Of a stretch of 33,341 nucleotides of DNA, positions 16,550 through 27,500 are shown piece after piece; the first letter of the stretch is position 1, and the number at the start of each line of letters is the position of its first letter. The notes under the pieces were generated by a model that saw only the letters and a program-made list of their open reading frames with translations, was not told the origin of the DNA and made no database searches. This stretch comes from Candidatus Gastranaerophilales bacterium. GTDB lineage: Bacteria > Cyanobacteriota > Vampirovibrionia > Gastranaerophilales > Gastranaerophilaceae. A program made the translations under genes and the position numbers. Where the stretch lies: positions 1-33,341 of the forward strand of contig CANQLJ010000019.1 in assembly GCA_947624685.1 (NCBI GenBank). The letters are read 5' to 3'.

Positions 16550-18836
16550 ATTTTTCCATAATTTCGCTAAAATCTTTTCCCTCCAGCCGAACTTTAATAT
16601 CATTAATTCTTGAGTTGATTCTTTGGATATTTTCGTCGTCTTTTGCGTCTTTTAAAACCACTTTTGCGCCCAAGAAATTTTCAAGCGCTTTTTTGTCATT
16701 TTGTTTATCATAATAAAATTCACCCAATTCAAAATACACAAGTGCCTTTTTAAACGTGTCATCAAACTTTTGGGCGCTGTCGAACGCTTGTTTAAAATAA
16801 CTTATCGAAGTTAATTCATCAATATTGGAATATAATTTTGCAAGCTCTTTTTGAGAAAAATACATATTTTCAAAGTCATTTTTTTCGCTGTCATAAATTA
16901 GCGCAAGCTTGAGATATTCAATCGCTTCTTTTATTTCGTTTTGTTCTTCTTTAATCAGAGCCAAATTAGTTAAACTAATTGAATAATATTTATTTTCATC
17001 TTCAAGGCAAGGGGTTTGATAGTTTTTTTGATAGTATTTAATTGCGTTTTGATAGTCTTGATTTTCGTCATATAAATTAGCAAGCCTATAGTAACATTTG
17101 CATTCAAGAGCGGTGTTTTTGCCTTTTATTAAATCAAGAGCGTTATTATAATATTTTATCGCCCCGTTTTGATTGAGGTTTGCTTGTTCAATTTCCCCAA
17201 GCTCTATATAAGACTTTGCAACATAGTTATTTGGAGCATTAAGGTCATTTGCAATTAACAAAAATTTTTCTTTTGCGTTTTCGATTTTAAAGCTATGCTT
17301 GTCATTGAGCGCAATTAAAAATTCAATTTCATATCGTCTTTTGTCGTTTTTGATTTTTGCTAAAGCCAGCGCCTGATTATAATATTTTTTTGATTCCTCA
17401 AACTCGTTTAAAAGTTCATTTGTCTGCGCCAGCATCATCAATATCTCAATTTTAAATTCGTTTTCAATGTCTGTGATGAGTGCTTCTTGGAGCTTTTGCA
17501 ATACCGAAACATATTCATATTTTTTTGATAAATCTTTTGCTTGATTAATTAAATCGACTATTTGAGAATTTCTTTTTTCTTTTTCGAGGTTCAAAGATAT
17601 GTTTCTGATTGCTTTATTTGAGGTTACAAACTCTTTTCTTTCTTTGATTTTTTTGAGTTTGTCCGCGAGTTTGAGCTTTTGCAGAGTCTTTTCGTCTTCA
17701 AGAGGCTTGTTTGATAATCCGATATAGGAAAAATTTTGGTTATTTGTTGAATTAATCAAAGGAATTTGCGAATTAAAATGTTCTATTTCTTTTCGAATCG
17801 ATTCTCTTGAAAGGCGGATTAATCTGTCTTTTGGGCTTTTTGTGAGCTCCGTTTCAAAAATTTCAACAAATTTTGTATAATAATTAACTTTTTGTTGAAT
17901 CGAAAAATCATCTAAAATATATTTTCTGAAATAGTCTTTGATATAGACTTGATTTGATTGAAAAAAGCTCACCAAAAAATTATCGCGAAGATAGTTGATG
18001 TAGTTGATGTTTCCTAATTTATAATTTTCAATAAAATCGATGCTCACAGGATGCTCTAAAACGCTCAGCGTCCTTAAGAAATCTCTATAGACACTGGGGA
18101 CAATCGAAAAGAACTTCGAAACGATAAATTCTTCATAACTTAAAATATTGTTTTTGTTTTTTCTTTCATATTCATCAATCAGGTCATATAGCTCGATATT
18201 TGCGCTTTGGCAATATTTCACGCTCATTTTAAGATAAAGTTCAAAACCCTGAGCTATGTTATAAAATTTTTCTTTCGTTTCTTCGTCATACACTTTATCC
18301 AAAAAAGATAATTGGGATTTAAACCTGTCTTTGTCCATTTTGTCGACATTTAATTGCATCATTTTAATTTTTTTGAACCGAAAAAGATTTTTTTGCGCAT
18401 TTCGCGTAAGAATTATTATTTTGACATTAGGGTATGACGCTAAATGAGAAAGAAAGTCGATTATTTCAACATTTTCCTCTACATTTTCAAAATTTTCGAC
18501 AATTATAATACAATCAGCTTCAATAGCTTTAAAATAGTGACTGACTTTTTCTTTAAAACTTGTGTCGGAGAGTTTTTTTAATGATATTTTTTGCGCATAA
18601 GAAAAATTTCTTAACGAATCATAAAAATTCAATAAAAAATCGTCGATTGTTGTATTTTTGAAACAAAAATGGGAAAAAACAAGATGATTTTCTTTTAAAT
18701 CCTGGGATACCTTTTCGATTGATTCGCTTTTTGATGAACCCTTCGGGCCGCTTAGAAACAGCAAATCAAAAGAGGAGGTGACAAAATTAAATGTTTCATT
18801 TATAATAGAATTGTTAAATTGAAAAAAACCTTGCAT
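16536..18836 (-). CDS. STAND-like ATPase with TPR repeats
   Basis: A 766-residue soluble protein. The N-terminal nucleotide-binding domain has Walker A GPKGSSKS (30-37), a Walker B-like strand DCIIIVEN (108-115), and a sensor-like IIILTRN (140-146). A helical winged-helix-like segment follows (about 230-330). From about 425 to 745 there are about seven tetratricopeptide repeats, for example ESKKYYNQALALAK, GAIKYYNNALDLIK, NAIKYYQKNYQ and EAIEYLKLALIY. This is the layout of STAND signal-transduction NTPases, where the TPR part senses a partner and the ATPase switches. The trigger is unknown; regulation, scaffolding or defence are all possible. It overlaps rsmG by 14 bases. Its ATG is at 18836, facing the membrane-protein/GH13 cluster across a divergent gap. 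Confidence 0.8.
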   Translation of the reverse strand: MQGFFQFNNSIINETFNFVTSSFDLLFLSGPKGSSKSESIEKVSQDLKENHLVFSHFCFKNTTIDDFLLNFYDSLRNFSYAQKISLKKLSDTSFKEKVSHYFKAIEADCIIIVENFENVEENVEIIDFLSHLASYPNVKIIILTRNAQKNLFRFKKIKMMQLNVDKMDKDRFKSQLSFLDKVYDEETKEKFYNIAQGFELYLKMSVKYCQSANIELYDLIDEYERKNKNNILSYEEFIVSKFFSIVPSVYRDFLRTLSVLEHPVSIDFIENYKLGNINYINYLRDNFLVSFFQSNQVYIKDYFRKYILDDFSIQQKVNYYTKFVEIFETELTKSPKDRLIRLSRESIRKEIEHFNSQIPLINSTNNQNFSYIGLSNKPLEDEKTLQKLKLADKLKKIKERKEFVTSNKAIRNISLNLEKEKRNSQIVDLINQAKDLSKKYEYVSVLQKLQEALITDIENEFKIEILMMLAQTNELLNEFEESKKYYNQALALAKIKNDKRRYEIEFLIALNDKHSFKIENAKEKFLLIANDLNAPNNYVAKSYIELGEIEQANLNQNGAIKYYNNALDLIKGKNTALECKCYYRLANLYDENQDYQNAIKYYQKNYQTPCLEDENKYYSISLTNLALIKEEQNEIKEAIEYLKLALIYDSEKNDFENMYFSQKELAKLYSNIDELTSISYFKQAFDSAQKFDDTFKKALVYFELGEFYYDKQNDKKALENFLGAKVVLKDAKDDENIQRINSRINDIKVRLEGKDFSEIMEKYDQR

Positions 18837-18957
18837 ATTAATATATTACAAAATAATTGAGTATATTTGCAATAGTTTGAAGCTTTTTAATTTTTTAAAA
18901 ATTAACAATTGTCATGCCCAAAAAGCTAGATTAGGTGTATATTTTACATTAATAATA

Positions 18958-18972
18958 ATTGTTAAGAACAAT
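18958..18972. promoter_or_regulatory. Dyad in the divergent gap before the GH13 cluster
   Basis: ATTGTT and AACAAT form a perfect inverted repeat around AAG. ACAATTGT (18906-18913) is a second palindrome upstream, and a TATATT lies between them at 18938-18943. It could be an operator for one or both divergent genes. AT-richness makes chance possible. Confidence 0.3.
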
Positions 18973-19037
18973 CAAAAAAATAGCAATTTTTTTCATTGAG
19001 AGTTGTTGTAAAGTTGTGTTAAATGCTTGAGGTAAAA

Positions 19038-20171
19038 ATGGAACAAGTCGTTCAAAATGGCCCTAAACTCCCAAAAAGTGATATAGGCTATCTGACTTCA
19101 AATGAAGATAGAAAAAATGAATATTATGCGACCGAATCTCATATCTATAAACAAGGCCCGCTTTCGGGGGTGAATGCAGGATTACACAAGCTTTCAAATG
19201 ACATTTTTACCTATTTTCCGAAAGGATTTCAAGGGTCTAAAAACAGCGATTTTTATGAATATTTATCATTGGGCATGGTCCCTTACATCATAGGAAGCGC
19301 GCTTTTGATTGCTCTATACAGCGCCGCAAACAAGCATTATAACCTTGCAGACAAAGCCTCCTCCGCTAAAGTTGCAAAAACAATGGGCGCAGGCGTTGTC
19401 TTATACGGACTTGGCAAATGGCTTTTCAAAAAAATCACTCACAGCGCAATTAAAGGCTCAACCGGAATCGACCTTGATATGCGCTATATCAATAAAGTTA
19501 ATGAACTTCCCGAACACGGCCACCAAAAAGGGCTCGTTCGCGAGCAATATCCCGGGGTATATGATTCCGCAACGTTTTTCAGAAGCGACCTTTTGGCGGC
19601 AGATGGCGAAATTAACCACGGAAATGTCTATCATTGGGACGACAAAATCACCCAAAAAGCAGGCTTTGAAACAAAACTCTATGCGCCAAATCAAATCGCA
19701 AACGAAAAAACAAGAAAAGTTTTGGCAAGAATAAAAGCATTGGAAAATGTCGGAAAATATATCTTCGCCGCAACAGGCGTTGCATTAGGCAGCCAAGAAG
19801 CATTTGAAAACGTCGGAAAAGTCTTCACAAAATACGCTAAAAAATACGTCACAAAAAGGGTCACTTTTTTTGATCCCGATAATTTAGAAAAAATGAAAAC
19901 ATTAGATGTACGTGTTCCGAAATTTAAAAAACTCTCCAAATTGTCCCTAAAAACCCTCACAAGCCCGTTTGAAGCTTTAGGAAAGGCATTTGTTCAATTA
20001 TGGAAGGGCGATAAGAAAAATTTAATCACAAAATATTACGGAAAAGCATTAATCTTATCTTGCGCCATAAGCGCGTTTTTGACTTGGCTCATCCCGACAA
20101 TCGGCTTCAAGCGCAATCCTAACACAATCAAAACAAAAATCGACGAAAACAAGAAATATGAGGTGTGCTAA
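19038..20171 (+). CDS. Unrecognised membrane protein A, first gene of the GH13 cluster
   Basis: A 377-residue protein with no family I recognise. Hydrophobic segments lie at about 77-96 (GMVPYIIGSALLIALYSAA), 113-131 and 335-356, with a weaker one near 240-250. A hydrophilic stretch (about 138-235) includes GIDLDMRYIN and GNVYHWDDKI. I start it at the ATG at 19038 because GAGG sits five bases upstream. An in-frame ATG at 19023 has no ribosome site. It overlaps the next gene by one base (TAATG). Membrane spacing and a shared G..(I/L)D..YI pattern suggest distant kinship with the next protein. Its place with two GH13 enzymes suggests it anchors or feeds them at the membrane, which is inference. 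Confidence 0.75.
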   Translation: MEQVVQNGPKLPKSDIGYLTSNEDRKNEYYATESHIYKQGPLSGVNAGLHKLSNDIFTYFPKGFQGSKNSDFYEYLSLGMVPYIIGSALLIALYSAANKHYNLADKASSAKVAKTMGAGVVLYGLGKWLFKKITHSAIKGSTGIDLDMRYINKVNELPEHGHQKGLVREQYPGVYDSATFFRSDLLAADGEINHGNVYHWDDKITQKAGFETKLYAPNQIANEKTRKVLARIKALENVGKYIFAATGVALGSQEAFENVGKVFTKYAKKYVTKRVTFFDPDNLEKMKTLDVRVPKFKKLSKLSLKTLTSPFEALGKAFVQLWKGDKKNLITKYYGKALILSCAISAFLTWLIPTIGFKRNPNTIKTKIDENKKYEVC

Positions 20172-22549
20172 TGACGAACATAAGCCCTCTTTTAATCAGC
20201 CAACTTAATAAAAATCAAATAAATGTCACCAATGGTACCCAAAATAATCCCAAAAATAACTCCGGCACCCAAGGCGGCATCAAAAATAATACCCAAAACA
20301 ACAATTACCACGAGCAAATATATCAAAACCTCAAAAGAACGGCAAACACGGTTAAACCAAACCAACCAAAGGCAAAATTAGTTAATGAAGGCATGCTCGG
20401 CAACCCCATCACCGCGACAAAAGATACATTTAAAGATGCTAAAAATTTCTTTAAAATTACGGCAACCGGAAAAGCCTCAGACACTGATTTGGGAAGGATT
20501 AACAACCTCGGGCTTAAAACGGGAGCTTTAATTATTGCGACATTTCTTGCTTCAAGAGCAAAAACCAAAACCGACGCTATTATGCAATTTGTCGGAGGCG
20601 GAGCATTTTTGGCCGCTATGTCGTTATGGCCGAAACTCTTTATTAATATCCCCGCCAGATTGGTTCACGGCTTTAGAATAGACAGAAAATACATTAGCGC
20701 CCAAGGCGAAAAGAAAGATTTCGGTTTAGACAATCAATTCCTCGTTTGGGACGCATATCCCGAAGAACAATTGAGAAAAGACGCCAAAAGAGCGGGTATT
20801 GACTATGACGCTAAAAACGGCAAAGAAAAAATCCAAAGAAAAATCCAAAAAACTATGCTCCAAAACAGAACTCTCTGGATGGCGACGGCAGGCTTTGCAA
20901 CTCCTTTAGCTACCGCATTATTCGGAAATTTTGTCCAACCGCATATTAAAGATTTGGTTGTCAAAGCTGATTTTAACAGAGCCAAAAAAGCTCTTGAAAA
21001 AAATCCGATAAATGAACAAATCAAAAACTGCAAGCCGATTGTAAGAAACGAAAAAGAAATTGAAAAATTAATCAAAAATTCTAACGGCGTTTTGGATGAC
21101 GATTTCTTTAAACAATTGGCGCAATTGTTAAACCCGACCGATGTAATTGCAAATAGCGAAAACAGAGTGACTTTAGAAAAATATAACAGCCAAAACCTCA
21201 TAAACACTCTTAAAGAAATTCAACAAAGAAAAGTTAAAATCGACACCGATTCTCTTAAAGAATTGCTCAAAGACGCTAAAATCACAAGCGGTTTGATGGG
21301 TGAAGAAATTTCGACTTTGTCTCAAGATGACATAAACATAATCATAAGCACATTTAAGACAGATTCGAGCGAAAGAAATCTCATCAAACTCTTGCAGCAA
21401 AACGACCTTGGGGATGATGAAATAAAAAGAATCTTAAACGGCGTCAAAAAAGACAACGGCGAATTTTTTGAAACAATCAAAGAATTTAATAAAAACATAA
21501 TTTCCGACCTCAGAGGAAAAATCAAAAAATACATAGATTTAGCAGACACTGTTTTTGCTTCAAAAGCCGAATCGATGTACACAAATGAATATGAAAAATC
21601 GATGAAATCTCTGTTTGATTTCTTAGGCTTCAAAAGAAAACTTTCTAAAGAGCCGACATTACAAGAGCTTTTGGAAGATAAAACGATGCAAGCTTCCTTA
21701 TACGGCATTATGAATAATGACGAAAGATATGCGCAAGCGGCATTTAGAAACGCAATTGAAGCGAAATTAGGCGATGCTAAATACGGAAGCGAAAAATATA
21801 ACTCCATAATTAAAAAGCTTTTGGAATTTAAGGGCCAAAACAAAAAAGAACTCGACAAATTCTTTGAAATATTTTCGGATTTAGAAAATATTTCTCTGAT
21901 TAAACCTCAAGAAGGCGAACAAAATATCGAAATTAAAAAGCTCATAAACGCTATTATGGGTTCTAAATCCGCAAATTCATCACTAAATGCAACTTCAAGC
22001 TGTTCAAACATATCAAACGTAATTAAATCCTTTATCGATTCCAAAAAAATCGACCTTGAATCGGGAAAAATCAAAGCAGCGCTTGTCACAAACTTTGAAA
22101 CAAGGCTCAAAGACGGAAGTTTAAGTAATCTTTCGCCCGAACAAATCAATTTTGCAAGAAAAATCCTCTATTCGACAACGATTTCCGACGCTCTGACTTA
22201 TACAAACGCTTCGCATAAGCAAAACTATTGGGATGTTATGGATTGCATTTTGAAAGATGAAAATAATTTCAGAGCCGAAAAGGAAATAATGCCCGAATTT
22301 AGCGAAATCACAAAGAAACTGCACGTTGCATCGGAACATTTGGACAACCCCAAAGAAGAATACCTCCGCTGCTCGTCGTTCAGCGCATCATTGAAAAAAT
22401 ATGCAACAACACTATTTAATAGTAAAACTTGGTTAAGAAAATTCGGAATTATGGCAATTATTTTAGTTGCCGTGACTTTATTAATACAGCCATTGTTCGG
22501 AAACATCAAAAAAGAATTTTCAAATGAAAGCAAAGGAGGTAATAAATAA
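20171..22549 (+). CDS. Unrecognised membrane protein B, large helical insert
   Basis: A 792-residue protein of no family I recognise. The N-terminus (1-60) is Asn/Gln-rich with no acidic residue before Glu48. Hydrophobic segments lie at about 115-128, 136-160 and 234-254, with one near the C-terminus at about 760-777. Between 265 and 755 lies a long charged, mainly helical soluble region. The start is the ATG at 20171, which forms TAATG with the previous stop and has GAGGTG upstream; a GTG two codons earlier is unlikely. It ends in TAATG with the next gene, whose ribosome site GGAGGT lies in its last codons, so translation is coupled on both sides. HGFRIDRKYIS (about 166-176) may match GIDLDMRYIN of protein A. 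Confidence 0.8.
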   Translation: MTNISPLLISQLNKNQINVTNGTQNNPKNNSGTQGGIKNNTQNNNYHEQIYQNLKRTANTVKPNQPKAKLVNEGMLGNPITATKDTFKDAKNFFKITATGKASDTDLGRINNLGLKTGALIIATFLASRAKTKTDAIMQFVGGGAFLAAMSLWPKLFINIPARLVHGFRIDRKYISAQGEKKDFGLDNQFLVWDAYPEEQLRKDAKRAGIDYDAKNGKEKIQRKIQKTMLQNRTLWMATAGFATPLATALFGNFVQPHIKDLVVKADFNRAKKALEKNPINEQIKNCKPIVRNEKEIEKLIKNSNGVLDDDFFKQLAQLLNPTDVIANSENRVTLEKYNSQNLINTLKEIQQRKVKIDTDSLKELLKDAKITSGLMGEEISTLSQDDINIIISTFKTDSSERNLIKLLQQNDLGDDEIKRILNGVKKDNGEFFETIKEFNKNIISDLRGKIKKYIDLADTVFASKAESMYTNEYEKSMKSLFDFLGFKRKLSKEPTLQELLEDKTMQASLYGIMNNDERYAQAAFRNAIEAKLGDAKYGSEKYNSIIKKLLEFKGQNKKELDKFFEIFSDLENISLIKPQEGEQNIEIKKLINAIMGSKSANSSLNATSSCSNISNVIKSFIDSKKIDLESGKIKAALVTNFETRLKDGSLSNLSPEQINFARKILYSTTISDALTYTNASHKQNYWDVMDCILKDENNFRAEKEIMPEFSEITKKLHVASEHLDNPKEEYLRCSSFSASLKKYATTLFNSKTWLRKFGIMAIILVAVTLLIQPLFGNIKKEFSNESKGGNK

Positions 22550-24483
22550 TGACAAACGTTCAAAGTGTCAGCGCATTATTAGCTAAAACTATCTCCTTAA
22601 ATAACCAAAGAAACGCTGTTCTTCAAAAAAATAACCCGCAAAACGGCAATAGCACAAATAACAATATTCAACAAAATCAAAAACCTCAAACAATATTCAG
22701 CCCGGCGCTTTCAAATGCAATAAGAGCGCTTAATTACAACGTTAAAGAAGTCTCAAAAACAGCACCTGTCAAGGGCGTAACCGAAGCTCAACAAAGAGTT
22801 GAAGGATATAAAAATAATCTTAAATCAATGTTGACGCACAATGAAGCGACAATCATCGCCGTAATCCCCAGAATAATGAATGCTAAAGACACGGACGGCA
22901 ACGAACTTATTCAAGGAAACGAAATTCCGGGCAATTTCATCAACGCAACCGAAAGACTCGACGAATTCAGCGCGCTCGGGTTCAATACACAACACGTTTT
23001 GCCGATTCATCCGCCCGGAAAGATAAACGCAAACGGCACGGCAGGTTCATTATATTCTCCCGCGCTTTTAATCGAAAGCGACGGCTCTTTAGCTATCGAC
23101 CCCGAGCTTGTGGATGAAAATCCGCCCAAAAAAATATATGACGCCATAGCTAAATTATATGAACAAAAAACGGGCAAAAAGCTCACCAAAATGGACAAAA
23201 ATGACCCCGAAGTCAGAATTGCGCAATGTAAATACTACATTGACGAATGCCACAAAAGAGGCCAAAAAGTCATGCTCGACTTGCCTTCATGTGTGAGCGT
23301 TGATTTTGCTCAAAAATTCCCTCAAATGATGGCGGTTGATGCCGAAGGAAAAGAAAAAACTCCCCAAGGCTGGCAGGATATTAGAATGCTCAAGCCTTTT
23401 GAGGACGAACAAACAAGAATGTTAAACCAAGAAGTTTTGGATTTACATAAAAAATATGTCGATGCTTGTATTGAGCTTGGTTTTGACGGCATCAGAGCCG
23501 ATGTCGGCAGAGCAAAGCCTGTCGAATTCTGGAATGTCATAATTAATTATTCAAGAGCCAAAGACCCGGAATTTGGCTGGCTCGCTGAAACATACACCCA
23601 CGAAGATGCTTCTCCGCAATTGAATATGCCTTATGACAGACCCCAAGAGCTTCTTGAAGTCGGTTTTGACAGCTATTACGGCCAATATCATATCTATAAC
23701 GACTGGACAAAAGCAAAAGACCTCTATGACTATGTCAAAGAAAACATCGAATTAAACAATAAAATAGGTAAACCCAAGTCATTAATCGGCTCTTTTGCAA
23801 CACACGACGATAAATCGCCGATGTTATACGGCGGAGCGCCTTGGGTAATGTTCACTACGACCCTTCAATCGATGCTTCCGCAAGTCAATCCCTATATGAC
23901 AGACGGCGTTCAAACGGGCGATTATTACATCTTCCCATACGACCATGCGCTTGTTAAAAACACCGAAACAGACAGTCACACCTGCATGGTTCATACGGGC
24001 AGAATGGATATTTTCAATAAATCAAGAAAACCCGGCGGAAAACATCCCGAAATTTCCGAAGTGGTGAAAGCTGCTTTTGCCCTTCGCAGCAACAAATATA
24101 ACGAAGTTATGAAAACCAATAAACTCAAAATGACAAACGCAAAAGACGTCATCACAAAAGGTTCTTTCATAATGCTTCCGACGAACAACCCCGAAATCAT
24201 TGCCTTTGCAAGGCATAAAGACGGAAAAACGCTTTTGTTCATCGGCAACAGAAACGTTAATCAAACAATCGGCGGAAGAATTGCAATACCGGACTTGAAG
24301 CCGAAACAAAGATTCTTAAACCTCATGCCAAACATCGGTGAAGCGTCCAAAATCCAAAATAACGAAGATTCGACCGTCACAGTCGAATTAGGGCCGAGCA
24401 GGGCTTGTGTCTTTGAAATTGACACCCCTAACATCCAAAAACTTTCTGACGAAAGAAACGTATTAGTTCAAAAATATCTCTAA
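22549..24483 (+). CDS. GlgE-like GH13 alpha-glucan enzyme
   Basis: A 644-residue GH13 (alpha-amylase superfamily) enzyme. The TIM-barrel motifs are LPIHPPGK (151-158), LDLPSCVS (243-250, region I), GFDGIRADVG with nucleophile Asp318, WLAETYT with acid/base Glu347, and FATHDDKS with Asp420. The stretch FPQMMAVDAEGKEK to GWQDIRMLKPFE and AKPVEFW closely follow GlgE (maltose-1-phosphate maltosyltransferase), as does LPIHPPGK. Region IV, however, has His-Asp as in amylases. A beta-sandwich end (about 540-625) completes the fold. The first 66 residues are Asn/Gln-rich with no acidic residue and no Sec signal. AGGAGGT lies eight bases before the ATG. Substrate and direction (hydrolysis or transfer) cannot be read from sequence. 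Confidence 0.85.
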   Translation: MTNVQSVSALLAKTISLNNQRNAVLQKNNPQNGNSTNNNIQQNQKPQTIFSPALSNAIRALNYNVKEVSKTAPVKGVTEAQQRVEGYKNNLKSMLTHNEATIIAVIPRIMNAKDTDGNELIQGNEIPGNFINATERLDEFSALGFNTQHVLPIHPPGKINANGTAGSLYSPALLIESDGSLAIDPELVDENPPKKIYDAIAKLYEQKTGKKLTKMDKNDPEVRIAQCKYYIDECHKRGQKVMLDLPSCVSVDFAQKFPQMMAVDAEGKEKTPQGWQDIRMLKPFEDEQTRMLNQEVLDLHKKYVDACIELGFDGIRADVGRAKPVEFWNVIINYSRAKDPEFGWLAETYTHEDASPQLNMPYDRPQELLEVGFDSYYGQYHIYNDWTKAKDLYDYVKENIELNNKIGKPKSLIGSFATHDDKSPMLYGGAPWVMFTTTLQSMLPQVNPYMTDGVQTGDYYIFPYDHALVKNTETDSHTCMVHTGRMDIFNKSRKPGGKHPEISEVVKAAFALRSNKYNEVMKTNKLKMTNAKDVITKGSFIMLPTNNPEIIAFARHKDGKTLLFIGNRNVNQTIGGRIAIPDLKPKQRFLNLMPNIGEASKIQNNEDSTVTVELGPSRACVFEIDTPNIQKLSDERNVLVQKYL

Positions 24484-24531
24484 AAGTTAATATAAGACGA
24501 TTTTAGGGAAAATAATAATAAAGGAAAAGAT

Positions 24532-27500
24532 ATGGATTTTTCGATAAACAAAAGTTCAAACATACGAAAAAACTTAAATTTCAAGGGTCTTGAAGGTGCA
24601 TACAATAAAACAAGCACCCCGGTGTTTAAGTTTTATGCTCCTGCGCACAAAAAAAACGAAGAAGTTTATCTTGAAATCACTTTATTAAGAAAAGACGAAG
24701 AAACAAAAGGCTTTAAGGATACGCCTTTTAGCAAAGTATTCACCTATAAAATGGGTGCAGACGACGTTTTAGAGATACCTCAAAAAAATGTAAAAAAACA
24801 ATCGCAATTTTTTGCCTACAGATATAAAATCGTTTCAAAAGACAAAAACGGCCAAGAACACTCAAGATATTCTCTTGACCCTTCAAGCTCCGCCACTCTT
24901 AAAATCAACGGAAAAAATGTTCAAATGAACGTAATCGACCAGGGCAATTTCTACGGCGTTTCGCCAAAAGGCGGAACGATGTACCACGGGTTTTTGGATT
25001 CTTATACAGACCAAAACAAGATGGATTTAAAATTGCACAGCGATTTTGTTCGAAATCACTTCAATAAACTTGGCGGCACAATGAAGGGAATGTTGTATCT
25101 TTTAAACAGCCCGAGCGACAAAAACAACGTTTATAAAGAGCTTGAGCCCTACAGATACATCATGACAAACCCCGAAATCGGCAACGACAAAATTTCAAGC
25201 CACAAATACTGGCCCAACAACCAATATCAATGCAGCGATTTAGACACATTCAAAAAATTCAACTATGAACTCTTTAAAATCGGGAAAGGCTATGTTGCAG
25301 ACGGCGCCTTCACTTCCGTCGGTTTAAATTCATATATCTTTAAACATGTTTTGAAATGGGGCGAAAAATCTCCTTTTTATAACATGATTAAGACCCAAGG
25401 CCCAATTGCACTGGGGATTTTGCCAGACAGGAAATTTGATGATGTTTTTGAAGATGCCTATAATCATATCGGCGTAAGAATAGTCAACAAGCCGCAAAAA
25501 GACGGGTATGAAGCGGATAAACCCACATATATCCAGTTTTTTGACGACAGATTATTGAGCGAAGAAAAAAGAAACGACAACAAAGAGCTCTATTATGAAA
25601 ACGACATTTCGCCGAAAGACAACTATGAAATCACTTCGCACCAAGATTCAACCCAGCCCTATGCTTTTGAAATACCTGCAAACAGCAGAAAATTGAAAGT
25701 TTTTGAAAAATCAAATTCAGTCCTTTTAAAAGATATACCAAATATTTCCGACTTTTTGACTTTCGAAAACTTCTCAATCACAACAAAAGATAATGTCCAA
25801 GGAATCAGTTGTTGGGACGGAAATGTCGATATAGTTAAGATGAATCTCTCTAATCCTCTTAATTACCCCGAAAACAAAAAGGGGCTTGAAGAAGCAAGAA
25901 ACTATATCTATGGCTGTGCGGACTATTGGAGCGAACTTATCCAAAGCGATTTGGTCTTAAATACGGCAAAAGAAACCGAAGACGCCAAAAAACAAATTGC
26001 AAAAGAAAATGCAATAGATGAAAAGCAATTTGAAGAAATCGAGGCAACGCTCGATAAAATGGACTCTTTGATTTTGTCCCAAAATAAAAAAGCAATCGAT
26101 TATGCTATGGCATTTCCTTTCCAATCCGTCGAATTTCCGGACGAAGTCTGCGCAATTCTTGCAATACCGGGCTTTGGCACAAACAGATATGACAAACCTT
26201 CGATAAGAGAAGATTTGGCGCAAACACTCGATGACGTAGTAAATTCAAGCATTCCCGATGAATATAGCGGAAATTCCGACTATAAAGAGTACGTTTTAAA
26301 GACATATTCAAATGAAATTTTAAGATATGTCTGCGCACATTCAATCATGAATTGCGTTTGCAACGATGGCGGTATAATAAGTAAACAAGAGCTTGAAAAT
26401 TCATATCTTCCCGATTTAATCGACCATGAACCCGTAAGCGTCGAAGACGAGCAAAAACAGCTCCAAGACGCATTCAGCCATGGTTTAAAAAATTTCGATT
26501 CGCAAGCGCTTGTTGCAAAAATTAAAAAAGAACTCGAATGTATAACTCTCAAAGACTTCAAATTGGCCGAAGCGATTGTCCTTCAAGGCAAAGGCGGCCT
26601 CAATTGGCGTTTTGATGCCGCAAAAGACATAGGCGACTTAGATTCCATAAGATCTATGGAAAAGACATTTGACGCAATTTGGAATGATGACGGCGTTGAA
26701 CAGTTCTGGAGCGAATTTGTGTCGAGAATCAGAAAAAACAACCCAAGTGCCTATATAATTAATGAAATTACCTGCCTTGGCGATTTCCATGACGATTCTA
26801 CAAGAAAACGGGTGCTTTTTGATGAAAAACTGCTTAACGGTTTTGAAAAATTGACCCCTGATCAAAAAAGAATGTATGAATATAATTTGCCCTACCAAGA
26901 GCAAGTCAGCTTCATCAACAGAACAAATTCCACAACCGCAAGCGAATTTGACAAAGGGTTTAATAAATTTTCTAATTTCATCGGCGTTGACCCCGAATTT
27001 GGCAAAGACGTTTCAAGTTCTGCCGGAGACTTGTATAAACTACAAAACGCCATGGAATCTTTAGAAAACTTCAATCAACCAAATACCGCAATATTTTGTC
27101 ATCAATTCACAAACAATCACGATAAACCGACGATATTGCACACTTTGCCTTTGGATATGAATATATATTTAAGCGAATACCCCGGTGACATCGAAGATAA
27201 ATCAGCAATAGAAAAAATCAAAAAATTAACCAACAGAAGCGATTTAAAACTCGTCAGCTTCAAGGCTGCCGCTGTCGGGCTGGCATTTGACAAAGTAATT
27301 GACAAATTATACAAAAACGATGAAACATCAAAACAAAAGCTCAAAACGGCCCTTCGAGAACTTGTCAACGGTCAAAAAGACCAAAATTCGCCCTACAGCT
27401 ATAAAAGAGCAGAACGTTTCGGCGTTATGCCCTATGAAATAACCGTTCAAGACCTGTTTAAAAAGGCAGATATGTGTGATGAACAAAGGGTTTTGGATTT